A stretch of DNA of 64,000 nt. Source: Anammoximicrobium sp964645045 (GTDB lineage: Bacteria; Planctomycetota; Planctomycetia; Pirellulales; Pirellulaceae). Shown piece after piece: positions 54,553 through 62,815 of the stretch. Below the pieces are notes generated by a model. It did not search any database. It was not told where the DNA came from and saw only the letters and a list, made by a program, of their open reading frames with translations. The position numbers were made by a program, and so were the translations under genes. Positions within the stretch are counted from its first letter, which is position 1; each line of letters starts with the position of its first letter. The stretch lies in NCBI GenBank assembly GCA_964645045.1, contig CAZXYZ010000001.1, forward strand, positions 124,001-188,000. Reading direction: 5' to 3'.

Positions 54553-57000
54553 ATGACGGTAAACACACTCCTTGACTACGACACCTGCCTACGCAACCTA
54601 GGAGCCCTGGCAAACTACTATAGCCAAAATGTCCGAGACCGCAACGAGGCCACCACTCGCCTCCATCTTATCGACACTGTAATCTTCGAGTGCCTTGGCT
54701 GGGCGAAGCATGACGCATACACAGAGGAACCAAGGGACGGGGAGTACACCGATTACAGCTTCTTTGCCCCAAGAAGGATAATGATATTAGAGGCTAAACG
54801 TGAGGGAGACTACTTTGAAATCCCTGCAACCAAGACCAGCCTCACATATTCGATCAAGTCTCTTTGTCGGGGAAATCCGGGGCTGAAACAAGCGCTCGAC
54901 CAAGTGGCAGGGTACTGCCAAACTCGCGGCATTCCGGTTGGCGTCTTTAGTAACGGCCACCAGTTGGTGGCGTTTATTGCTGTCCGCGACGATGGGGTCG
55001 CCCCGATGGACGGCAAGTGTGCTGTTTTCCCTTCCCTGGGCTTCATGGTCGAGAATTTCTCTGAGCTATGGAACCTACTTTCGAGGATTGGCGTCGAAGA
55101 GAAACGACTTTTCAGTCGGCTACTGGGACACGAACAACCGAAGCCCCCGGAAGCGCTGTGCTTTAGAATAGGCGCGTATCCTGGCACGAAAGGCCGCAAT
55201 GTCTTCCAAACAGACCTACAGATAATTTCTGAAGTCGTCATCGAAGACATAATCGCTTCCAAAAACCTTGAACAAAGATTCCTGCAAGAGTGCTATTGTC
55301 CCAGTGGAGCGCTGTCACAGCACTCTCTGGCAAACAGGTCGCTTCTCACGGGCCGATATGTTGCCCTCTTCACAGAACAGCGACCCGGACCGACGCCAGT
55401 TCCGGCTGTCACAAGGCAGGGCATTACGAGCGACTTCACTGCCGATTGCCTCAGCCAAAGACCGATCCTATTAATAGGTGACGTTGGAGTCGGAAAAACC
55501 ACATTCATTAAGCGTCTAATTAACGTCGATGCGGCAGATGTGTTCAGCGAAGCCATTTCTATCTATATCGACTTGGGGTCACAGGCTACTTTGTCATCCG
55601 ACCTCAGACACTTCGTCACCGACGAGGTATGGCGACAACTTGAACGGTCTCACAATGTGGATATTGAGGAAGAAGGATTCGTAAGAGGTGTGTATCATTC
55701 AGACTTGGCTCGTTTTCGAAAGGGCATTTATGGTCGGTTACGCGAACCACATCCCGACGAGTATGCACTGAAAGAAATTGAGTTCCTCGAACAGAGAATG
55801 AAGGATCGCCCTGAACATTTGAGGGCGTCGCTTGAGCATCTGAGCAAAGCGAGAAAAAAGCAGATTGTCGTCTTCCTCGACAACGCAGACCAACGAGCCG
55901 ACACTGTACAGGACGCGGCCTTTCTGATTGCACAGGAACTTGCGCAGCATTGGCCAACGTTAGTGTACGTCGCACTCCGACCGGAGACCTTTCATCGTTC
56001 AGTGCAGAGTGGAGCTTTGAGCGGCTACCATCCAAAGGCGTTCACGATTTCACCTCCTCGAACAGATCGACTTCTTGAGAACCGCCTAGAGTTTGCATTA
56101 AAACTGACGCAGCAAGAGTTGCCATTGCCATTCTTGCAGAAGAACGCGGTCGAGCGGCTGTCGCAGTTACGAACAATTTTGCAGTCATTCCTTGCGTCAA
56201 TCAAACAGAACGAGGAATTGATTGAGTGCATTGACAACATCGCTGGTGGTAACATGCGGGTGGTGCTTAATTTGGTTAGGGGCTTTTTTGGGAGTGGGCA
56301 CGTTGATGTCCAGGAAATAGTCCGAAATACGACGCCGAGAAACCCGTACATTGTGTCAGTGCATCAGTTTCTTAGGGCAGCTATTTATGGCGACGCGGTT
56401 TACTATGATCCGAGGCGGTCTCCCGTTGCGAATCTGTTTGACGTGTCTACCAGAGATTCGAAAGAGCATTTCGTCCTCCCGGTGCTGCTCGGCGTTTTAC
56501 GACATGGGGTAGGGGGCCAGGGACAACAGGGGTTTGTCGATACGGGGTCTTTATATCAAGTGATGCAATCAGTGGGGTTCACGCCGGATCAGATTGACTT
56601 TGCCCTGGTGCGCGCATTTCGAAAGAAACTTATTGAGACACCGGCCAGCGAGGTCCCGCAGGTGGCACAGGCAATGCCACGTTCGTTTCGCATTACGACC
56701 ATCGGGCTTTACCATGTGGATCGGCTGCCGCGAATGTTCACCTATGTTGACGCAATGACAGTTGTTACGCCGATATTTGAAGAGCAGACGATGTTGCAGG
56801 TTGTTGATGACGATGACATCTTTGCCCGGCTGCGACGATGTGGAATCTTTCAACGGTACTTAGATCGTCAATGGAAGCAGTGCCAGCCTAGCGAGCACAA
56901 CGGCGAATGGGCTGCCGCCTTTGACTGGGATGAAACATCTTGCTTACTGAGCAAAGACATCGAGCGAGTAACAACTGAGGCAGAGAGGAGAAGGAGGTAG
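54553..57000 (+). CDS. Predicted PD-(D/E)XK nuclease fused to a P-loop NTPase (defence-like)
   Basis: 815 residues from ATG 54553, which has GAGG 7 nt upstream; an ATG at 54541 would add four. N-terminal residues about 30-140 look like a type I R-subunit-like nuclease: DTVIFECLGW, DYSFFAPRRIMILEAKREG (Asp about 67, E-x-K about 80-82). The centre holds Walker A LIGDVGVGKTTF (about 308-318) and Walker B QIVVFLDNADQ (about 437-447), then ALRPETFHRS and NIAGGNMRVVLN, as in STAND/KAP-type NTPases. The C-terminal about 200 residues match nothing I know. The DNA is visibly less GC-rich than its neighbours, suggesting transfer. Possible anti-phage effector. Confidence 0.75.
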   Translation: MTVNTLLDYDTCLRNLGALANYYSQNVRDRNEATTRLHLIDTVIFECLGWAKHDAYTEEPRDGEYTDYSFFAPRRIMILEAKREGDYFEIPATKTSLTYSIKSLCRGNPGLKQALDQVAGYCQTRGIPVGVFSNGHQLVAFIAVRDDGVAPMDGKCAVFPSLGFMVENFSELWNLLSRIGVEEKRLFSRLLGHEQPKPPEALCFRIGAYPGTKGRNVFQTDLQIISEVVIEDIIASKNLEQRFLQECYCPSGALSQHSLANRSLLTGRYVALFTEQRPGPTPVPAVTRQGITSDFTADCLSQRPILLIGDVGVGKTTFIKRLINVDAADVFSEAISIYIDLGSQATLSSDLRHFVTDEVWRQLERSHNVDIEEEGFVRGVYHSDLARFRKGIYGRLREPHPDEYALKEIEFLEQRMKDRPEHLRASLEHLSKARKKQIVVFLDNADQRADTVQDAAFLIAQELAQHWPTLVYVALRPETFHRSVQSGALSGYHPKAFTISPPRTDRLLENRLEFALKLTQQELPLPFLQKNAVERLSQLRTILQSFLASIKQNEELIECIDNIAGGNMRVVLNLVRGFFGSGHVDVQEIVRNTTPRNPYIVSVHQFLRAAIYGDAVYYDPRRSPVANLFDVSTRDSKEHFVLPVLLGVLRHGVGGQGQQGFVDTGSLYQVMQSVGFTPDQIDFALVRAFRKKLIETPASEVPQVAQAMPRSFRITTIGLYHVDRLPRMFTYVDAMTVVTPIFEEQTMLQVVDDDDIFARLRRCGIFQRYLDRQWKQCQPSEHNGEWAAAFDWDETSCLLSKDIERVTTEAERRRR

Positions 57001-57074
57001 TTGCTTCTGGGCTCGTGAATAATTGGGGCAGCGGGGAAGAAAAGGTGGGGGAAGAAAAGGGGGAAGAAAAGGTG

Positions 57075-57405
57075 TCAGGAACCGTTTTCGCGCTTTTTGG
57101 GGCGGCCTTGGGGGCGAAGCGTGCTTTCCAGTCCCAGTCGGCGGACGATCTGGTCGCACCAAGCTCCCTCGCCGAACGGACTGCCGCGTTGCACGCAACG
57201 ACGCAGCGCCGCCAACTCCGCCTCGGTTTGCGGTCCGTTGACGTGCTCGACCCAGCCCGGCCAACGCGGCAATGGCCAAGCCGCCAACAACGACTTTTCC
57301 TTCGCCGTACCGTAGTTTCCAGCGATGCAGACTGCCCCCACGCCAACGTTCCGCACCAGGGGCAAGATTCGCTCGTAACGCGTTCCACTCGACGTACCGA
57401 CAAAC
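57075..57405 (-). pseudogene. REP-associated transposase (RAYT/IS200-like) C-terminal fragment, frameshifted
   Basis: One frame gives CRYVEWNALRANLAPGAERWR, the segment before the RAYT C-terminal domain. A second frame continues AKEKSLLAAWPLPRWPGWVE and LRRCVQRGSPFGEGAWCDQI, then RLGLESTLRPQGRPKKRENG and stop at 57075. The catalytic HUH domain and Tyr are missing. The junction with the PIN fragment is near 57405. The frame change is near 57325. Confidence 0.8.
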
Positions 57406-57574
57406 CTTTGCCGGCTTCGGCCTGTCGAATGCTGTTGAGGCGTCCCCGCTGAATTTCTTCGACGACAACGATCGGCACGAACTGCTTCTCTTTGGAAATC
57501 GCTCTGGCCTTCGCGGCATACGTCGGATGCCCCTTGAGCAATTCGACCAGGACATCCGTGTCGTACGCAATCAC
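57406..57574 (-). pseudogene. Truncated PIN-domain toxin, joined to a transposase fragment
   Basis: GTG at 57574 overlaps the antitoxin stop. The encoded 56 residues, IAYDTDVLVELLKGHPTYAA, then FVPIVVVEEIQRGRLNSI, are the first half of a VapC-type PIN domain including the first Asp and the Glu. The reading then passes into transposase-derived sequence, and the C-terminal catalytic Asp residues are missing. Confidence 0.75.
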
Positions 57575-57846
57575 GGGTTCCGCTCCGCATCCCGCTGCCG
57601 GTACGCTTCTCCGCAAATCTCATCCAGCGTCGGGTCATCCTGAAAGATGCCGATAAAATCGGTTACGGAACAGGGCGGAATCTCCAGGGAAGCAATTTGT
57701 CCGTGGATTACCCGTTCGGAGACGACTTTTCCGAGTTCCGCGATCGCCACTTCCCTTGTAACAGCGCTCGCACGGACTTCTGGCGCACCCAGCAACGAAG
57801 CCGTGAACCGGCCTCCGGATGATTCAATGGAAACAGGGAAATTCAT
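57571..57846 (-). CDS. Putative antitoxin to the truncated PIN toxin
   Basis: 91 residues from ATG 57846. The sequence FPVSIESSGGRFTASLLGAP and TREVAIAELGKVVSERVIHG suggests the HicB-like or DUF-type antitoxin fold that accompanies PIN toxins in planctomycetes, with a charged tail ending QRDAERNP. It overlaps the toxin start by 4 nt, as typical for such pairs. With its partner truncated it is probably an orphan. Confidence 0.65.
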   Translation of the reverse strand: MNFPVSIESSGGRFTASLLGAPEVRASAVTREVAIAELGKVVSERVIHGQIASLEIPPCSVTDFIGIFQDDPTLDEICGEAYRQRDAERNP

Positions 57847-58061
57847 CGCCTTGGCCCTTCCTCTCGAATACCTCCGTGCTCCCGTCACAGCGTCGACCGT
57901 TCCCGCCATCCAACGGCATACTTCTACCGCCAAATTGGCCCGATCACTTGCCGCAGTTTACCATACTGCCTGACGTTACAGCAACTGGCGGGTCAGAATC
58001 CCTTCGCGACTTCCAGCGAACACCTGCAGTTACGAGGAAGAAACGGTGTCAGGGGGGGAAG

Positions 58062-58156
58062 GTGGAAACAAGGATGGCGGACTGCGTTCGCTGGTCCGCG
58101 CGGAATGCAGTAAAACAAGAACAGCATACTCCTGCGTTGTCATTGGTGCCAGTCAG
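58062..58156. repeat. 95-bp direct repeat, copy 2
   Basis: Matches 46585-46678 in the same orientation, with about ten differences. It runs into the nested palindrome at 58156-58307. Confidence 0.88.
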
Positions 58157-58307
58157 GCCTGCGGGCTGTTGATTCAGGCGAAGGTGGTACGTGGGGTAAG
58201 CTTCCAGCTTGCCGACGCGAGGCCTATGTTCCATGAACCATTTTGCTTCCGTTGTCCATCCCGCAAGCTGGAAGCTTACGCCACGCTAAATCAGCAGCCC
58301 GCCTGCC
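58156..58307. repeat. Nested palindrome with TAAGCTTCCAGCTTGC core, copy 2
   Basis: Inner arms 58190-58212 and 58263-58285 are 23-bp inverted repeats with one mismatch (CGTGGGGTAAGCTTCCAGCT). Outer arms 58156-58177 and 58286-58307 pair at about 18 of 22 positions. It lies about 75 bp before the FAD oxidoreductase gene. Confidence 0.88.
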
Positions 58308-58382
58308 AGTCAGACCGCTTGCATCTCAAATCCCAGCCGGCGAAGATTTGGGAAATCCGCGTTGAGCCCCAAGGAGCCGCCC

Positions 58383-60296
58383 ATGCGCAATCTGTCAAAG
58401 CTGACTGCCGTCTTGTTTCTCGTTGTCTACCCGCACGCCGGCGCCTTGGCCGGCGACACGGTGCTGATCGAAGCGGAATCGTTCCGCGACCGGGGAGGCT
58501 GGTCGATCGATACGCAGGCGGTGGAACAAATGGGTTCGCCGTACATGCTGGCCCACGGCTTGGGCGAGCCGGTGAAGGATGCCGTCACAACGGTCGATCT
58601 GCCGGCGCCGGGCAAGTACCGGATCCTTGTGCGCACTCGCGACTGGGTGGCCCCCTGGAATGCCCAGGACGCTCCCGGCAAGTTCCAGGTGCTGGTCAAC
58701 GGCCAGGCATTGCCGACCGCGTTTGGCACCCAAGGGAGCGACTGGCACTGGCAGGATGGCGGATTCGTCGAGGTTTCTGGTCAGCAACTCCAACTGCGGT
58801 TGCACGATTTGACGGGCTTCGACGGACGTTGCGATGCCATCCTGCTGACCACCGACACCACGTGGTCGCCGCCGAACGATGATCCCGAGATGTATGCGTG
58901 GCGTCGCCGACTGCTCGGACTGCCGGACACGCCGCCCGATACCGGCCAGTTCGATCTGGTCGTGGTGGGCGGCGGCATGGCCGGATGCTGTACGGCGGTT
59001 TCCGCCGCGCGACTTGGCGTCCAAGTCGCCTTGATCCAGAATCGGCCGGTGCTCGGCGGCAACAACAGTTCCGAGGTCCGCGTGGGGCTGTCGGGCCAGA
59101 TCCATCAGGAACCCTATCCGCGGCTGGGCGACTTGGTGGACGAAATCGGGCCGATCGGCTATTGGAACTATCACGACGCCCAGCGGAATCCCGGACTGCC
59201 GCGTAGCCGTGAGGTCCTGGAGAAGGTCAAAGCCGAACCGAGCTTGACCATTCACAATGCGGGCCCGGCTGCCAATTACCGGGACGACAAGAAGCTGCAG
59301 ACCGTGCAGTCCGAGAAGAACGTCAGGCTGTTCCTGGACATGCATGCGTTCCGCGTCGAACACGGCCAAGACGGGCGACGGATCCAAGCTGTGATCGCGC
59401 GCAGCACGATCGACGGTCGCGAGTTGCGGTTTCCCGGACGCTGGTTTGCGGACTGTACCGGCGACGGCACGATCGGATTTCTGGCCGGAGCCGCGTATCG
59501 CACGGGCCGTGAGAGCCAGACCGAGACGGGCGAGTCGCTGGCGCCCGAACAAGCGGACCCCATGACGATGGGCACCTCGGTCCAATGGGACAGCGTCTTG
59601 GAGCGCGAGCCCGTTCCGTTTCCCGATTGCCCGTGGGCCGTACCGTTTGATGACCAGACCTACCAGCGTCTGACGCGCGGCGACTGGGACTGGGAGGCCG
59701 GCATCGGCAAAGATCAGATCGCCAGCATCGAGCAGATCCGGGATCTGGGACTGAGGGCCGTGTATGGCAACTGGGCGTACCTCAAGAACCACAGCCCGGA
59801 AAAGGCCCGCTTTGCCAATCGCCGGCTCAGTTGGGTGGCTCATGTCGGCGGCAAACGCGAATCGCGGCGTTTGCTGGGCGACGTAATCCTGCAAGAACAG
59901 GACCTTGTCGGGCAGAAACCGTATCCGGATGCGTCGGTGACCACGACTTGGGGTATCGACCTGCACTATCCCCACCCGGAAAACTCGAAGCATTTTCCCG
60001 GACAGGAATTCCGTACGATCGCCAAGACGACACCGATCAAGCCGTACCCGATTTCGTACCGTTGCCTGTACAGCGCCAACGTGCCAAATCTGTTCATGGC
60101 CGGACGGAACATCAGCGTCACCCACGTCGCTTTGGGCACTGTCCGCGTGCAGCGGACCACGGGCATGATGGGCGAAGTCGTCGGGATGGCCGCTGCCCTG
60201 TGCAAACAACAAAACACCGATCCCCGTGGCGTGTACGAAGATCATCTGGACAAACTGAAAGAGCTGATGCGCCGCGGCGTGGGGCGAGAGCACTAA
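58383..60296 (+). CDS. Secreted FAD-dependent oxidoreductase with N-terminal beta-sandwich
   Basis: 637 residues from ATG 58383, with AAGGAG about 9 nt upstream. The signal peptide is AVLFLVVYPHAGALAG. Residues about 25-165 look like a carbohydrate-binding-type beta sandwich (VLIEAESFRDRGGWSID, DAILLTTD). The FAD_oxidored domain starts FDLVVVGGGMAGCCTAVSAA (dinucleotide-binding glycines), followed by VLGGNNSSEVRVGLSG, WFADCTGDGTIGFLAG and NLFMAGRNISVTHVALG. Planctomycetes have many such secreted oxidoreductases, probably acting on polysaccharide or glycan; the substrate is not known. Confidence 0.9.
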   Translation: MRNLSKLTAVLFLVVYPHAGALAGDTVLIEAESFRDRGGWSIDTQAVEQMGSPYMLAHGLGEPVKDAVTTVDLPAPGKYRILVRTRDWVAPWNAQDAPGKFQVLVNGQALPTAFGTQGSDWHWQDGGFVEVSGQQLQLRLHDLTGFDGRCDAILLTTDTTWSPPNDDPEMYAWRRRLLGLPDTPPDTGQFDLVVVGGGMAGCCTAVSAARLGVQVALIQNRPVLGGNNSSEVRVGLSGQIHQEPYPRLGDLVDEIGPIGYWNYHDAQRNPGLPRSREVLEKVKAEPSLTIHNAGPAANYRDDKKLQTVQSEKNVRLFLDMHAFRVEHGQDGRRIQAVIARSTIDGRELRFPGRWFADCTGDGTIGFLAGAAYRTGRESQTETGESLAPEQADPMTMGTSVQWDSVLEREPVPFPDCPWAVPFDDQTYQRLTRGDWDWEAGIGKDQIASIEQIRDLGLRAVYGNWAYLKNHSPEKARFANRRLSWVAHVGGKRESRRLLGDVILQEQDLVGQKPYPDASVTTTWGIDLHYPHPENSKHFPGQEFRTIAKTTPIKPYPISYRCLYSANVPNLFMAGRNISVTHVALGTVRVQRTTGMMGEVVGMAAALCKQQNTDPRGVYEDHLDKLKELMRRGVGREH

Positions 60297-60329
60297 GGAT
60301 CGGCAAGTCAATTACTGTCGCATTGTCGC

Positions 60330-60369
60330 CTTTCGCTCCGCGAAAGGGCGTTCTTTCGCGGAGCGAAAG
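60330..60369. repeat. TTTCGCTCCGCGAAA hairpin pair
   Basis: CTTTCGCTCCGCGAAAG at 60330-60346 and CTTTCGCGGAGCGAAAG at 60353-60369 are inverted, 6 nt apart, and each is itself nearly palindromic. It lies just after the FAD oxidoreductase gene. The rest of 60297-60612 shows no gene. Confidence 0.8.
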
Positions 60370-60612
60370 TCGACACTTGTTTCTTCGTCAGTCCTAACAA
60401 GCAAAGTGCCGAACAAGGGCATGACGCTTTGACGGGTGCCGACCCGATTCACAACGCCGTCCAGTGCTAGCGTTGGCAGCGAACTCGGTTTCGAACTCAC
60501 GCCTTGTCCGGAAAAAGACATCAGACTCGCCTTGCCAATTCGGCCCGATTTTCCGATAACTCCCGCAACTGTTTTTTGGGGCGGAGATTGGGATGTCTCC
60601 TCGTCGTAGCGG

Positions 60613-61401
60613 GTGAAACCTGTGAAGCTGCGCAAAGCATGGATGATTCGACTCGCGGCTTTTTCAGCGGCCGGCTTGGTACGCGTCTGGCTCGCGACGG
60701 TGCGAGGCCGGGCCCGGTCGTCGGATGGCCGCATGCATCCGCCCGATCCCGACGTCGAACGGTTGATTTACGCCTTCTGGCACGAATCGTTCCTGGGCCC
60801 GGCGAAAATTCGGACGCCCGTCAAGGTCCTGATCAGCCAGAGTGCCGACGGCGAGTTGATCGCCCAAGTCTGCCACCACTTGGGCATGGGTACAATCCGC
60901 GGTTCGTCGAAACGCGGCGGAGCCCAGGCCTTGCTGCAACTGCTGCGCGACGGCGAGAACACGCACGTGGCGATTACCCCGGACGGTCCTCGCGGGCCGC
61001 GTCGGCAAGTGAAAACCGGCGTCGTGCTGCTCGCGTCGTTGACCGGTTTACCCATTGTGCCGCTGGGAGTCGGCTTTACTCACGCCTGGCGTTTCCGCAG
61101 TTGGGACCGGTTCGCCATACCGCGTCCCTTCAGCACGATCGCGGGCGTCCTGGGTGAACCGTTGACCGTCCCCCCGGACCTGGACGACGCGGGCATCGAG
61201 CAGCAGCGGCGGAGGATCGAAGACGCCCTGCTGGCGGCGACACGAGCGGCCGAACAGTGGGCCGAACAGATCGCTGCGGGGCGAGTGCAGGACGCCGATG
61301 GCCCATGCATCACCCCGCATGCGGCGGCGGTTCATTGGCACGTTGGGGCGACGCAAAACCACGAATCCCTGGTCTGGAAACCTCGTAATCATAGGAGCTG
61401 A
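60613..61401 (+). CDS. Lysophospholipid acyltransferase-like protein (DUF374)
   Basis: 262 residues from a GTG at 60613 (GTG 60622 and ATG 60643 are also in frame). The family core is ERLIYAFWHESFLGPA (His of the H-x4-D-like site), VLISQSADGELIAQV, TIRGSSKRGGAQALLQLL and VAITPDGPRGPRRQ, then GLPIVPLGVG. DUF374 proteins resemble 1-acyl-glycerol phosphate acyltransferases. It is 6 nt upstream of the acyl carrier protein gene, which fits acyl transfer from ACP. An acyltransferase of a lipid or polyene pathway is likely. Confidence 0.88.
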   Translation: MKPVKLRKAWMIRLAAFSAAGLVRVWLATVRGRARSSDGRMHPPDPDVERLIYAFWHESFLGPAKIRTPVKVLISQSADGELIAQVCHHLGMGTIRGSSKRGGAQALLQLLRDGENTHVAITPDGPRGPRRQVKTGVVLLASLTGLPIVPLGVGFTHAWRFRSWDRFAIPRPFSTIAGVLGEPLTVPPDLDDAGIEQQRRRIEDALLAATRAAEQWAEQIAAGRVQDADGPCITPHAAAVHWHVGATQNHESLVWKPRNHRS

Positions 61402-61407
61402 CGAGCG

Positions 61408-61674
61408 ATGGATCGCAAAGAAATTTCCGCACTGCTGCTGGAATTGGTGGAAGAGGAGACGGGCGACAAGTTCACGGATGTCGATGACAGCACCGACCTG
61501 CGGTCGGGCTTGCGGCTCGACTCGCTGGACATGGTCAGCTTGATCCTGAAGACCGAAGTCCGCCTGGACATCAAGATCGAAAGCAGCGAGTTGAACGGTG
61601 TCTCGACCGTCGGCCAGATGCTGGATCTGCTGCAGCGGAAGCTGGCCGATCCGGCCCAGCGCAAAGCAGCATAG
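61408..61674 (+). CDS. Acyl carrier protein
   Basis: 88 residues, preceded by AGGAG. RLDSLDMVSLILKTE contains the DSL motif whose Ser takes 4'-phosphopantetheine. The rest, LLLELVEEETGDKF, ELNGVSTVGQMLDLL, is typical four-helix ACP. It serves the neighbouring acyltransferase and ketosynthases, so it is probably pathway-specific rather than the housekeeping AcpP. Confidence 0.95.
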   Translation: MDRKEISALLLELVEEETGDKFTDVDDSTDLRSGLRLDSLDMVSLILKTEVRLDIKIESSELNGVSTVGQMLDLLQRKLADPAQRKAA

Positions 61675-61687
61675 CGTCGTATAAATT

Positions 61688-61860
61688 CGAAATCCGAAGC
61701 ACGAAATCCGAAGGAAACACAAAGCTCGAATTCCAAGGCTCTAAACAAGAGCCCCACGGCTTCCTCTTACCAGCAGCGGGCTCAACCAGCGACGTTTGGG
61801 ACATTTGAGTTTTGCATTTTGGATTTGTTTCGGATTTCGGACTTGGGATTTCGGATTTCG
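61688..61860. repeat. Repeated CGAAATCCGAA motif with inverted copies
   Basis: CGAAATCCGAAGCACGAAAT at 61688 onward recurs inverted at 61829-61860 as CGGATTTCGG units, forming a loose hairpin in the gap between the ACP and ketosynthase-like genes. This type of ATTTCGGATTTCGG filler looks like a repeat family. No gene is seen in 61675-61934. Confidence 0.7.
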
Positions 61861-61934
61861 CTTTCGAATTCGGGTCGCGAAGTCATCCGTCATTTCCCCC
61901 GGCGTCTTTCCCCATTTTTCGTTCGAGGATGCTG

Positions 61935-62813
61935 ATGCCTGCTGTAATACTCCCGGCGCTTGCCGACTCGCCTGAGGTCGCGTCCGCCTGTTCGTTGGCC
62001 GCCGTCGGCGTTGTCGCCGCGTCGTTGGCCGAGTTGCCGGCATTGCGCGACCGGCCGGGCGGGCCGAATGCCCCGCCGGTTCCGCCTCGATTCCTGCGCC
62101 ACTCCGATGAACAGACGGTGGTCGGATTGGCGGCCGTCTTGCAAGCCATGAGCAGTTCGACGCTGCGGGACATCCACTACGACGACTGGGGCGTCGTGGC
62201 GGCGCCCGTGTTTCCCGGACGGCTGGGCGGCGCCGGCACGTTCACCAAGTTCCGCGAAGGCGGCTGCGCGGCCATCTCGCCGCACATCATCCCGCAGAAC
62301 TCGCTGCATTCCGTGGCCGGTGCGATCAGCATTTGCCTGGGCATGCACGGCCCGAACTTCGGAATTGGCGGCGGACCAGACGCCTTGGCCGAAGGTTTGA
62401 CGGTGGCACTCGGTCTGGTGGACACGAGCGATCTGCCCGGACTGTGGCTGGTCTTGACCCAATGGAGTCCCGAGCCGGTGCCGGACGGACGCGGGGCGAC
62501 CCAAACCGAAACGGTTTGCCACGGCGTCGCCTTGGCGTTGCTTCCCGGCGCCGGACAAGGAATGACGTTGCGGATGACGCTGCCCGTGTCCAAACCGTCC
62601 TTCGGCAGAGCGATGCTCAAGGTGGCTGGCGGGGGCGAAGACTCCGAGTGTCTCCCCAACGTGCGCGGCCGGCAAGCCTTGGCCGAATTGGCTCGCTGGC
62701 TGACGGCCGACTCGGCCCAGCCGCGATCCGCACCGTGGTCGTTCGGCATGCCGTGGGGTGGCCGAGTCGAATTGGTTCAGCAGCAACACCAGCAGCAAAC
62801 GAAGGCAGCTTGA
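61935..62813 (+). CDS. Ketosynthase-like protein lacking the catalytic Cys
   Basis: 292 residues from ATG 61935, which has GAGG 6 nt upstream. The beta-ketoacyl synthase N-terminal fold is suggested by ASLAELPALRDRPGGPNAP, FRE-GGCAAISPHIIPQNSLH and GPNFGIGGGPDALAEGLTVAL. At the position where ketosynthases have the nucleophile Cys (TACSS) this protein has Gly (GPNFGIGGGP), and no HxGT or K-x4-H block is present. It ends 2 nt before the complete ketosynthase gene. By analogy with chain-length-factor/KS pairs, a structural partner of the next gene is the best guess. Confidence 0.72.
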   Translation: MPAVILPALADSPEVASACSLAAVGVVAASLAELPALRDRPGGPNAPPVPPRFLRHSDEQTVVGLAAVLQAMSSSTLRDIHYDDWGVVAAPVFPGRLGGAGTFTKFREGGCAAISPHIIPQNSLHSVAGAISICLGMHGPNFGIGGGPDALAEGLTVALGLVDTSDLPGLWLVLTQWSPEPVPDGRGATQTETVCHGVALALLPGAGQGMTLRMTLPVSKPSFGRAMLKVAGGGEDSECLPNVRGRQALAELARWLTADSAQPRSAPWSFGMPWGGRVELVQQQHQQQTKAA

Positions 62814-62815
62814 GT

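Noticed and set aside
57015..57452. A plus-strand open frame over the PIN/transposase junction
   Set aside because: The PIN and RAYT residues are recognisable only on the minus strand, in three frames.
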